Shown here: in pieces, positions 1 through 7,800 of the stretch
Layout of the letters: each line of letters opens with the position of its first letter
Numbering within the stretch: position 1 is the first letter of the stretch
Assembly (NCBI GenBank): GCA_035628505.1
Contig: DASPJR010000085.1
Location: forward strand, 1 to 16,166
Length of the DNA stretch: 16,166 nt
Direction of reading: 5' to 3'
Source of the DNA: DASPJR01 sp035628505
Lineage (GTDB): Bacteria; Planctomycetota; SZUA-567; H5-PLA8
The notes under the pieces: generated by a model
Seen by the model: the letters and a program-made list of their open reading frames with translations, nothing else
Told to the model about the DNA's origin: nothing
The model's database searches: none
Made by a program: the position numbers and the translations under genes

Positions 1-142
1 AACGCTCCTTTGTTTGATCGCCGGTTTTTGCCGCGGCAGACTGGCGCTTCAGACGCCGGCGGGAGTCCTGCAGGCGGTAGCTTTCACCGTTCGCTTCCAG
101 GATGTGAACGCGATGCGTCAAACGGTCCAAGAGCGCGCCGGC
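1..142 (-). mobile_element. istB: IS21-family remnant: C-terminal end of IstB ATPase
   Basis: The minus strand from about 142 down to the left edge reads in one frame as a typical IstB C-terminus, with key words GALLDRLTHRVHILEANG and ESYRLQDSRRR. IstB is the AAA+ helper ATPase that works with the IstA transposase of IS21-family elements. Only about 45 C-terminal residues are present. The Walker motifs would lie upstream, but at 143-183 the frame runs into unrelated sequence just after the stop of the neighbouring gene, so the fragment is 5'-truncated. No stop codon is reached before the window edge. Family recognition comes from the C-terminal motif; the exact left break of the homology (about 140-155) is an estimate. 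Confidence 0.75.
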
Positions 143-183
143 CCCGGAGTCACCCGGCACTCCCGTCGCGGAAAGAATTTCTA

Positions 184-705
184 CTACAGACCGATGAGGA
201 ACTTCGCGGCGATGCCCGCGCCGATGCCGAGCACCGACTTCGCCAGTGTGCCCGCGAGCGTTGCCGCGTTGCCGCGCACGCGCTGGACGGCGGCCGTGTG
301 CTCGCGTTCGGCCTTCGCAACCATCTGGAACGCCTGGCTGCGCGCCTTCAGGATTTCCGCGACCATCGCGTGCATTTCGGCGGAAGCGTTCTCCGGCAGC
401 GTCGGAATCGACGGCATGATCGCCGTGACCTGCTGCGCGAGAATCGTGCGAACGATGTCCTCGCCGAGCAGCGCAACGTCGTCCTTGTTGTCGCGAATGA
501 ACTTCACGGCCGCATCGCGGAGCGTGTCCTGAAGAAGAACGAGCGGCTCGGGCTCCTTCTCCGTCTCAGCGGCCGGGATGACCTTCGCTGGTGTCGCCTC
601 GGGCTCCGGCGTCTTTTCCTTTTCGCCGGTCGCGGGAGCGGCCGCGCCGCCGTCGCCAGCGGCCGGAGTCTTCGGCTTCTCTTTCTCTTCACGCTTCTTT
701 GCCAC
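184..705 (-). CDS. Hypothetical protein with charged Ala/Pro/Glu-rich N-terminus
   Basis: This is a 173-residue protein that I do not recognise. The start is GTG at 705, supported by GAGG about 8 nt upstream. The gene ends in two successive TAG codons. Residues 1-55 are rich in K, E, P and A and look disordered. Residues 56-145 look mostly helical. The last 28 residues (NAATLAGTLAKSVLGIGAGI and onward) form a small-residue hydrophobic stretch that could associate with a membrane or with another helix. There is no signal peptide and no catalytic motif I can name. It lies 54 bp downstream of the 760-1155 gene on the same strand, so the two probably form an operon. The base composition is GC-rich, with strong third-position G/C, unlike the kinases to the right. 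This suggests a different origin from them. Function unknown. Confidence 0.7.
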   Translation of the reverse strand: MAKKREEKEKPKTPAAGDGGAAAPATGEKEKTPEPEATPAKVIPAAETEKEPEPLVLLQDTLRDAAVKFIRDNKDDVALLGEDIVRTILAQQVTAIMPSIPTLPENASAEMHAMVAEILKARSQAFQMVAKAEREHTAAVQRVRGNAATLAGTLAKSVLGIGAGIAAKFLIGL

Positions 706-759
706 GTTCGTTTCCTCGTCTTGTGGTTTCGATGTGGACCGCCGCGCGGCGGCCTCGCG

Positions 760-1155
760 CTACTGCGGCAACTGCGGCTCCGCGAGCAACTGCGTCAGCC
801 GTTCAAGCATGCGCGCTTCCGCTGCGAGCTTGTCGCGGTGCGCCATCGCCCAGGCGGTGAGCTTCTCGTCGAGTTCCAGCTTGCGGCTCATGCCGGTAAA
901 GTTGCCGATGCGCGCCTTCGCGGTCTCGGCCTGTGCGACAATCGCGTCGCGGGTCTGAGAGGAGAAGAAGCTGCCGTTGTTCGCCGCGATGACGAGATCG
1001 GCAAGGCCAGCGGCCTGCGCGTTCAAGTCGTCACCGTGCGCCGCCGACCAGCGCTCGACGGCTGTCGCGTCCTCCGGTTCTTGCGCCTTCAGCGAAGGCC
1101 GGATCAGGTCGAACGACTTCGCCGTCTCCTTCGCGCTGATGGAGCACAGCGACAA
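760..1155 (-). CDS. Hypothetical helical protein, probably 5'-truncated
   Basis: The given start is a TTG at 1155, but the frame is open up to 1228 (stop TGA just above). In that stretch it reads TTSGCDKKELSAEQKSV before the TTG, which looks like genuine protein sequence. No ATG or GTG is available in it, so the true N-terminus seems to have been lost at the junction near 1208. The visible product is about 131 residues, Ala-rich and probably all-helical (for example KLELDEKLTAWAMAHRDKL), and ends PQLPQ. I do not recognise the family and see no catalytic motif. It overlaps the out-of-frame tail of the broken sensor gene (1031-1208) on the same strand. It precedes the 184-705 gene by 54 bp and shares its high GC content, so the two were probably one transcription unit. 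What drives expression now is unclear. Confidence 0.55.
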   Translation of the reverse strand: MSLCSISAKETAKSFDLIRPSLKAQEPEDATAVERWSAAHGDDLNAQAAGLADLVIAANNGSFFSSQTRDAIVAQAETAKARIGNFTGMSRKLELDEKLTAWAMAHRDKLAAEARMLERLTQLLAEPQLPQ

Positions 1156-3745
1156 GACGGACTTCTGCTCTGCGCTGAGCTCTTTCTTGTCGCAGCCTGA
1201 CGTCGTGCATCCGCTCGGCGGCGGGATTCATGAACGTGCAGCGGCCGTTGTCGTCCGTGACGAAAATGGCTGTGGCCGCGTTGTCCGTGATTGACTTGGT
1301 CAGCAACGCTTGTTCGTGTAACGCCTGCTCTGCGCGCTTAAGCGGCGTCATATCCAAGAAGGCCTGAATAGCTCCGACAATTCTGCCTTGGCCGTCGCGA
1401 ACCGGTGTGATGTTGACGAGGACCACTATACGTGAGCCATCGGGCCTTTCAATTTCCAGCGTTTCATTGCGAATTTCGTGGCCGTCTCGAATGGCCGTAG
1501 CCATATGAGATTGTTCACGTTGCAGCGTCGTCCCGTTCGGTAACAGCATCTTGTACGAACCGCAGTACCGCTCCTCGGCATCGCCTAGTTTAGGCGCACG
1601 ACCCCACAGTTGCACGGCATGCTCATTATAGTAAGTGAGCATGCCTGAGGGTGCTTCGCAGGTAAATACTCCAAGCGGCATTAGTTGTGCCAGCTTGCGG
1701 TACCGCTCTTCGCTTTGCCGGATCTTCTCTTCCGCGCTCTTCCGCTCGCTGAGATCCTGCATCGCACCAATCATTCGGAATGCCGAGCCGCCCGTATCAC
1801 GTAAGACATACCCTCGGTCGAAAATCTCGGCGTACGAGCCGTCGGCCCTGCGGTAGCGATACTCTTCTCGCCAGAACGCCTGCGTCCCATCTATTACAGC
1901 ATGAATGCTGGTAACCACACGGTTGCGATCATCCGGATGGATGCATTCGTACCACCAGGTCGCTCCGGGACCGACCTGCTCCCGCGTATATCCAAAAAGG
2001 CTGCATACCCCCTCATTCCACCAGACCAGATTCGTCTTCAGGTCCCAGTCCCAGATAGCATCATTGGTGGCTTTCGCGGCGATCTGGAAGCGCTGTTCAC
2101 TTAATTCCAACTTTGCGTAGAGCTGAGCGTTTTGAATCGCTTGCGCAGCACGATGCGCCAACTCCGTCGCCACGGCAAGATCCTGTTGGACGTATATCTG
2201 CCTTGACTCTGCAGTGACAAAGGTCACTACGCCGAGCGTCTTTCCTTGAGCGATCAGGGGCACACAGATGTATGACCTAAGGCCCAACGTGCGCAGAATC
2301 TGGAGATGTTCAGGCGAACGCGCGCTTGCGACGAGTACACTGTCCGTGATTTCGCTCATCATATCCGGAGCTCCGGTGCGTACTACTTTGGGTGCACCGT
2401 AGGGGCAATCATCGTCCAACGGATACTTATTATGCAGTTCGCGTGCGAGCGCCACTTTGGCAGCGTCGACGTGGGCAACTGCGACCCGTCGGAGCGTGGT
2501 GCCGTCCAGCAGGTCCACCGCACACCAATCTGCAAACCGCGGCACGACCACGGTCGCGACTCTGGAGAGCGTTTTCTCATAGTCCAGTGACGCCGAAAGT
2601 TCACGTGCTACGGTTGAGAGAAGAACGGACGTCATCTCCGCACGTTTGCGTTCCGTGATATCAATTCCAGAGGATTGGGCTTCGGCGACGCGACCATTCT
2701 CGTCGAAGGTCAGAGCGCGGTTTGTCCAGAGTGTCCATCGCTCTCCCGAGGCCGTCATGAATCGATTCTCAATGACGACTTCCGGAGCTTCTGGAGAAAG
2801 TTGGTCGAGCATCGCGCTTACGCCCACTCTGTCAGCCTCGGTGACGAAGTTCCAGAAATTCTGCTTTGTTAGTTCATCGGGGGTTGTGCCGCGGGCACGT
2901 GCGTAAGCCGCATTAACGAACAGAATCGTCCCATCCCGCCGGAAGCGGCAAACCATCTCCGCCTGACTGTCGATTACAGTCCGGAAGTGCTCCGCTCGTT
3001 CTCTCAGCGCGTGATGGGCCTGCTGCTGTGCGTCGAAGCGGGCTTTTTCCTGCCGCAGCGTCTGCAGTTCAGCTAGGAGTTCTCGCGTAAGTTGATGCCG
3101 GCTTGCAGCGGGATCACGCAGAATGCACTCGGCTAGGGACTCCTGAGTAGCAAGCAGCGACCGAATATCCTCTTCGATCGTCAGCTCCGGATGCACCTTT
3201 GTCCAAAACTGCGCGGTGCGGACAAATGCCAGGAAAACAAGTAAGTGTTCGTGTCGGCGCTCACCTAACGCTATCTTTAGCGCTTTCAGACAGGCAGGTG
3301 CATCCGGAGTCTGCAAAAAAACATGCGTTGCGCACGCGAAGACAGCTTGCTCAATTGCAGAGTTCGCAAAGCACAGCTCCGCATCAGCGATCTCCCCTGC
3401 CTCGCACAGTGAAAGACACATCGCCAGCTGCTGTCTTTCTGGTAGCGGCCGTCGTAGTAGCTCAACCACGTTGGCGATTGTGTCAGTGGGGCACTGTGCA
3501 TCGCCGGAAGGCTGTCCCAAGCCGAGGAGGAAGCCCACGTGCCGCGCGACGCAGTACCGAACGTCGCAGAATCGCGACAGATAGACAAAAAGGCGCTCTT
3601 TGAACAACGAGGGTAACGGGTTATCGAGATAACTGAACTGTGCGAACGCCCACATGTTCGCCATGATTTCAGGGCTTGCCGGAGCCAAGCGAAAGAAGTT
3701 TGGGAGTCTCCCAAACCGCTGATCGACATTAGCCTGAACCGTCAT
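1031..3745 (-). CDS. AhpD/CMD-like–PAS–GAF–PAS sensor protein, 3'-truncated (kinase domain lost)
   Basis: Residue numbers are from the ATG at 3745; the frame is open to 3835, with a further ATG at 3775. Residues 10-105 resemble carboxymuconolactone decarboxylase/AhpD proteins: FKERLFVYLSRF, then RYCVARHVGFLLG, which keeps the family Glu, the second Cys and the His, while the first Cys of CxxC is Val. A helical linker follows. Then come PAS (about 251-370, ending ITERKRAE), GAF (371-545), PAS (547-672, with IHPDDR and DLSERK), PAS (676-808) and the start of a fourth PAS, which stops at FMNPAAERM (codon 1208-1210). After that, 59 codons have no PAS character and run to a stop at 1031. Full-length relatives end in HisKA and HATPase domains; neither is present here. 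The product could at most bind signals, not phosphorylate. It is probably a pseudogene or a recently rearranged gene. Leader-peptide and membrane segments are absent, so the protein would be cytoplasmic. Confidence 0.8.
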   Translation of the reverse strand: MTVQANVDQRFGRLPNFFRLAPASPEIMANMWAFAQFSYLDNPLPSLFKERLFVYLSRFCDVRYCVARHVGFLLGLGQPSGDAQCPTDTIANVVELLRRPLPERQQLAMCLSLCEAGEIADAELCFANSAIEQAVFACATHVFLQTPDAPACLKALKIALGERRHEHLLVFLAFVRTAQFWTKVHPELTIEEDIRSLLATQESLAECILRDPAASRHQLTRELLAELQTLRQEKARFDAQQQAHHALRERAEHFRTVIDSQAEMVCRFRRDGTILFVNAAYARARGTTPDELTKQNFWNFVTEADRVGVSAMLDQLSPEAPEVVIENRFMTASGERWTLWTNRALTFDENGRVAEAQSSGIDITERKRAEMTSVLLSTVARELSASLDYEKTLSRVATVVVPRFADWCAVDLLDGTTLRRVAVAHVDAAKVALARELHNKYPLDDDCPYGAPKVVRTGAPDMMSEITDSVLVASARSPEHLQILRTLGLRSYICVPLIAQGKTLGVVTFVTAESRQIYVQQDLAVATELAHRAAQAIQNAQLYAKLELSEQRFQIAAKATNDAIWDWDLKTNLVWWNEGVCSLFGYTREQVGPGATWWYECIHPDDRNRVVTSIHAVIDGTQAFWREEYRYRRADGSYAEIFDRGYVLRDTGGSAFRMIGAMQDLSERKSAEEKIRQSEERYRKLAQLMPLGVFTCEAPSGMLTYYNEHAVQLWGRAPKLGDAEERYCGSYKMLLPNGTTLQREQSHMATAIRDGHEIRNETLEIERPDGSRIVVLVNITPVRDGQGRIVGAIQAFLDMTPLKRAEQALHEQALLTKSITDNAATAIFVTDDNGRCTFMNPAAERMHDVRLRQERAQRRAEVRLVAVLHQREGDGEVVRPDPAFAEGARTGGRDSRRALVGGAR
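1195..1228. other. Rearrangement junction between sensor gene and GC-rich block
   Basis: On the right the minus strand codes for a PAS domain up to NPAAERM. On the left the same frame loses PAS character, and a different frame, open from 1228, carries the 760-1155 protein. The switch lies within about 15 bp of 1208 and coincides with a change to markedly higher GC. No IS end, target duplication or repeat is obvious at the joint. Confidence 0.6.
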
Positions 3746-4058
3746 GTTTTCTTCTGAGCTCTGGCTATCACACATCGCAGACGCTTTTCCCACTTGGACC
3801 AATTCAGCCGTGGCCGAAACCTTCAGCCGCGCCAAAACGCAGCTTATCGGGCCATTGGTGGCCGTAAATTTCCCAACACTCGGCCTGCGGCGGCCGTTCT
3901 ATACACACACTCGTGCGGCTTTCGAAACAAGAACGTTGGGGAGCAAAGCCAGCGCCTCTCACGGGTACGAACGCTGAGATTCTCAGCACGGTCGTACGGC
4001 GCTTACAGAACGCCCATAGCGGCATCAACACGGCTGACATCTCATCTTAGGTGCTCCG
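3746..4058. other. Intergenic region upstream of the CMD-PAS sensor
   Basis: I find no convincing gene here. Open frames on both strands (for example 3804-4040 minus) have Cys/Arg-rich, unstructured translations and no ribosome-binding site. The octamer CGGCTGAA occurs twice on the minus strand near 3803-3835. A short CGGCC/GGCCG inverted repeat lies near 3882-3897. The promoter for the sensor gene should lie here, but no clear -35/-10 pair stands out. The predicted ATG at 3745 has only a weak purine stretch (AGAAG) in front of it. Confidence 0.4.
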
Positions 4059-4319
4059 CTAGACTCCATGCCATATCAGAACAAGACAAGCGATCCCGTT
4101 TGTCGGCTGTTGCCGCTCGAAAGCTTCCCAGAAGCTCGGCGGAATGTGGATCATTACCCGAACTCCATTATCGAACACCTCGAAGGCGAAATCGGCCGCC
4201 GCGCTCCTCACGCTGAGCGTCGTAGAGACGATTATCCAAATTAAGCCACTCAGCACAAACATCATCACCATCGCCGTGCTCAAGTGAATCTGAAGGCACC
4301 TGTGCGGCTTGTCACTCAT
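4059..4319 (-). CDS. Small single-pass membrane protein (HLSTA-type)
   Basis: This is an 86-residue protein starting ATG AGT GAC AAG at 4319. AAAGGAAAG lies immediately upstream and makes a good ribosome-binding site. Residues 11-32 (IHLSTAMVMMFVLSGLIWII) form one clear transmembrane helix, preceded by a short basic/His-containing N-terminus. The remaining ~50 residues form a polar domain (FEVFDNGVRVMIHIPPSFWE), followed by a second weakly hydrophobic tail. The motif 'HLSTA-(I/M)-V-x-MFV' is one I associate with short uncharacterised membrane proteins of Planctomycetes and Verrucomicrobia. This is recollection, not a search result. The start overlaps the stop of an upstream small frame by ATGA, typical of translational coupling. 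Function unknown. The C-terminal half may be degraded, since such proteins are often longer. Confidence 0.6.
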   Translation of the reverse strand: MSDKPHRCLQIHLSTAMVMMFVLSGLIWIIVSTTLSVRSAAADFAFEVFDNGVRVMIHIPPSFWEAFERQQPTNGIACLVLIWHGV

Positions 4320-4444
4320 ACGCTTTCCTTTCGCCGGGCAATCTTCTCCGCCACGTAGCCAGCCAGCGCGAGAGCGGCAAGGCCGATAGCGGCGTTATGC
4401 GCGTCAGGCGATTGGACCTGGCGGGCAGATCCGAGTGACGCGTT
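4316..4444 (-). pseudogene. Tail of an upstream small membrane-protein gene
   Basis: The frame ending TGA at 4316-4318 reads back as HNAAIGLAALALAGYVAEKI then ARRKESV. This is a hydrophobic helix followed by a basic end, just as expected for the C-terminus of a small inner-membrane protein. Its stop overlaps the ATG of the 4059-4319 gene by ATGA. The frame is open for only 42 codons before a TAA at 4445 and contains no ATG, GTG or TTG. The piece therefore looks like a 5'-truncated or frameshifted remnant of a gene once paired with its downstream neighbour. A competing frame (4312-4533) overlaps it but has a less protein-like translation. Confidence 0.35.
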
Positions 4445-4598
4445 TTAGGGAAGAGGAACAGCAGCGGATTGAGAAATTTCGAGCGCAAAGGAACCGTCCT
4501 CAGAAAAATCAGTTCCGAGAGTGAAGCGATCATTTTTGACAGGCTGGAAGCGGAAGCAGCGTAGCTGGTTCTCTTACAAACGAAAGGCTCAAGAGTCA

Positions 4599-4617
4599 GG
4601 GGCGCGAGGCGCGCCCT
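4599..4617. repeat. GC-rich extragenic inverted repeat
   Basis: The sequence GGGCGCG-AGG-CGCGCCC forms a 7 bp perfect stem with a 3 nt loop, plus one possible G-T pair outside. There is no T-run, so a rho-independent terminator is unlikely. It looks like a dispersed extragenic palindrome, but no second copy was noticed in the window. Confidence 0.4.
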
Positions 4618-4855
4618 AACACCCGGTACGCGGTCGGTTCAACTACGCCAACGTTTGCGCCCGAGGGCGAAGACGGTAGAACCGGTATCACTTTCCGAGC
4701 TTCGAGAGAAAACGGCCCACGCCCGCCAGGAACGCGCGGTTTCGCGGGCTTTCAGTGCAATAGCACGCAGAACCGCGCAACGTCTACCGCCAAGGAACCG
4801 CCAAAGAATTTCAACGTTGTTGCAAGTATCGAAGCGAAGCGCACGGAGGATATAA

Positions 4856-4869
4856 CCTGCGTTCGCAGG
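4856..4869 (-). terminator. Possible weak terminator after the membrane hybrid kinase
   Basis: The minus strand carries CCTGCG-AA-CGCAGG about 25 nt after the TAA stop of the kinase, followed by TTATAT. The stem is 6 bp and the T-tract is poor, so this is a weak candidate for a transcription terminator. Confidence 0.3.
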
Positions 4870-4893
4870 ATTCCTAAACCGGAGGGGGTGACG

Positions 4894-7800
4894 TTAAGTT
4901 TCACTCGTGTTCCACTGAGGCGCCCGGATCCCGGGCACTTTATTCAGAAAGTCGTGCAGCATTTCTGGATCGATCGGTTTCACGAAGTGATAGTCGAAAC
5001 CGGCTTCGGACGTTCTTAGCCGATCTGATTGCTGGCCCCATCCCGTCAGCGCTGCAATCACGACATTTTGCAATTTCGGTACAGCACGCATTTGCCGTGC
5101 GACTTCATACCCGTCCATTCCGGGCATGCCCAAGTCCAAGAAGACCAAACCTGGAGAGATGCGCTGTGCCGCTTCCAGAGCGGATGCGCCATCATGTGCA
5201 AGGTGAACGTCATGTCCTTCCGCCCGCAGGAGCGTAGCCAGGCTTTCCGCCGCATCGACATTGTCGTCGACGACGAGCAGTCGATGCCTCAGGACAGAGG
5301 CGTTGTGGCCTTCAACCTCGGGCTCGTTTGGACTCGTATCCTTTGCGGGAGCAATTGGCAGGCGAACGATGAACTCGGCGCCCGTTCCCGGTCCTTCGCT
5401 GAGGGCTTCGACAGTGCCTCCATGCAACTCGACCAGTCGCTTGACCAGCGTGAGGCCAATTCCGAGCCCCTCTTGGGTCCCGGTCGTATTATTCTTAATT
5501 TGAACAAATAAGTCGAATATTCGTTCGAGCATCTCTGGCGCAATGCCTACACCATTGTCGCTAATCCGGATAACTGCGTGCTTACCTTGTTTTTCCGCAA
5601 TTACTCGAATATCCCCATTCGATAACGTGTACTTCACTGAGTTGTTCAGGAGGTTACTGAAGACCTGCGCCAGCCGAACGGGGTCGCCGTCCACAAGCAA
5701 TGGCTCTGCTTTAAGTGTGAGCTCCAGGCGGTGCCCGCTAGCCGTCAGTGCAGGCTGCACCGTTTCTATGGCGCGCCCTAAAACCGTTGCAAGCTCTACA
5801 GCCTCCCGGTGTAGCTCAATTTTACCGGTCATCACGCGTGAAACGTTCAACAGATCGTCGACGAGCCGCACGAGCTGAGACAGTTGCCGCTCCATCATCT
5901 CTCTGGTTTTCTGAAGCGTCGGAATATCTAGCTGCGGGAGCTTTAAGATGTGAACCGCGTTGCGGAGCGGCGCGAGTGGATTTCTTAATTCATGCGCCAG
6001 CGTCGCCAGAAATTCGTCCTTGCGGCGGTCTGCCTCCCGCAGCGCATCTTCCATGCGCTTGATCTCACTGACATCGGTGTTCGTGCCGAACCAGTAGAGG
6101 ACGTTTCCTTTGTCATCACGGAAAGGGTTGACTCTAGTGAGAAATGGGCGGAATTTCTGATCTGCCCCCCTCAAAGGGAACACCATCTCGAATGGCTTAC
6201 CCGATGAAATTGACGCCTTCCAGCGTTCAAGCACTGTCGGCAGCACGTCCGGATCATGCACCGACTGCCAACCCCAGCCTTCCATTTCTGCTGGAAGAGT
6301 GCCTGTATACTCGTACCACTTTCGGTTGTACCAGAAGATGTGACCATCTGGGCGTGCCATCCATACCAGTTGCGGTATGGTGTTCGCAAGCAGCCGCAGC
6401 TTCTCTTCACTTTCTTTCAGCGCGGCCTCAGCTCGTTTCTGCCGCGTAATATCCTGATGAATAAGCACGACTTCTCGAACGATGCCTTCGTGCGTTTTCA
6501 ACGGGTACGCTATCGCACTAACGTATTTGATGGGGTCAGCATGCCTTGAGGGCTCAGAGACGGTCTCTTCCGGATTATATTTAATTGCCGGCACGACAAC
6601 CGATTCGCCGGCAAACGCGCGCTGTAGTACTGGAAGCACACCGGCTGCTGCAAGCTGCTTATCTTCCAAGACGTTGTACTCGGCGACTTGATCGCGGGCG
6701 AATCCCCATAGCTCTTCCCATGCACGATTAACGCTGAGCGTATGCCCATCAGGCGCAAATACCTGAATGCTAAACGGGGCTTGCTCCACGAGTGCCCTGA
6801 AGCGCGCCTCACTCGCCCAAAGCGCCGCCTCTGCCTGCTTATGCTTGATGGCGATGCTTGCCGTGCCGGCGAGTAGATCGACCAGCCGAAAATCGTGCGG
6901 AGATGGCTCACGAGGCTCGTCATAATAAATTGCAAACGTTCCCAAGACCTCTGACGCCTGGTCAAGGATGGGTGTTGACCAGCACGCGCGGAAACCGTAG
7001 CTCAGCGCGATGCTGCGGTGGTCTTTCCACAACGGATCGATTGCTATGTTATTGACGATAACACGTTCACGCCGAAAGGCCGCTGTCCCGCACGAAGCTG
7101 CGCCGGGTGCTATGCTTAATCCGTCAATCGCATCAACGTACGCCTTCGGCATCTTTACACGTCCACCAGCCCGCAGGCGGTTCGCCGATTTATCCACGAG
7201 CTGAATGGTTGCGTACAGGTTTTCTGATGATTGCTGCTCAATAATATTACAGAGCGCGCTGAGGATGTCAGAAATATTCGCGCCTCGCGCCAGCATTTCC
7301 AGTACTTCCTTTTGACCGGAAAGTGCCAGCTCGGAACGCTTTCTGTCCGTTACATCCTGTTGAACGCACACCCAGTGCTTTCCGGTCGGAAGTACAAGCG
7401 TGCTAATGCGACCGTGACTGACGAAATGACTCCCATCTTTGCGGACATTTTGAAACTCACCTTCCCAGAACCCATTTGCATCCAGTGCAGCTATTACATT
7501 CTTGACAAACGTCTGATTTGCTTCGGGCGGGAGGCTATTGTGTATTGTTGCGTGCTTTCCTATTTGCTCACCTGGACCATACCCGAACATTCTGTCAGAT
7601 GCCGGGTTAGTATAGACAATAATGCCGTCGTGCGTCGTAAGCACAACGCCTTCAGCCATGCTCCTGAGAACTTCCGAGTGCAGAATTAACTGCTCTTTTG
7701 AACGGATTAACGCCTCTTCTGCACGCTTTAAATCTGTAATATCCACGGTTGCGCCGAGGACTCGAACGGGGACGCCTGCCTTGCGATAAACGGTTGCGTT

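Larger units (their letters stand above)
4445..4893. other. Intergenic region downstream of the large membrane kinase
   Basis: I see no supported gene in this stretch. Short open frames on both strands (4312-4533 minus, 4655-4855 plus) give Arg-rich translations without a ribosome-binding site. The region contains a GC-rich hairpin at 4599-4617 and a small inverted repeat just after the kinase stop, both listed separately. It may be decayed coding sequence. Confidence 0.4.

Noticed and set aside
10..1200. Long open frame of 396 codons on the plus strand
   Set aside because: It is extremely Arg/Leu-rich, as expected for the antisense of GC-rich genes. It overlaps the IstB fragment and two better-supported minus-strand genes.
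3804..4040. Minus-strand frame of 78 codons upstream of the CMD-PAS sensor
   Set aside because: It has no ribosome-binding site, a Cys/Arg-rich translation without domain features, and overlaps the in-frame extension of the sensor gene.
4655..4855. Plus-strand frame of 66 codons in the intergenic region
   Set aside because: Its translation is Arg/Ser-rich low-complexity sequence, and no start signal precedes it.
5029..5511. Open frame of 160 codons on the plus strand
   Set aside because: It lies wholly antisense to the REC/HATPase part of the intact membrane kinase, and its translation has no family features. It is a shadow frame.
7231..7689. Open frame of 152 codons on the plus strand
   Set aside because: It is antisense to the GAF/PAS region of the membrane kinase and contains no recognisable domain.
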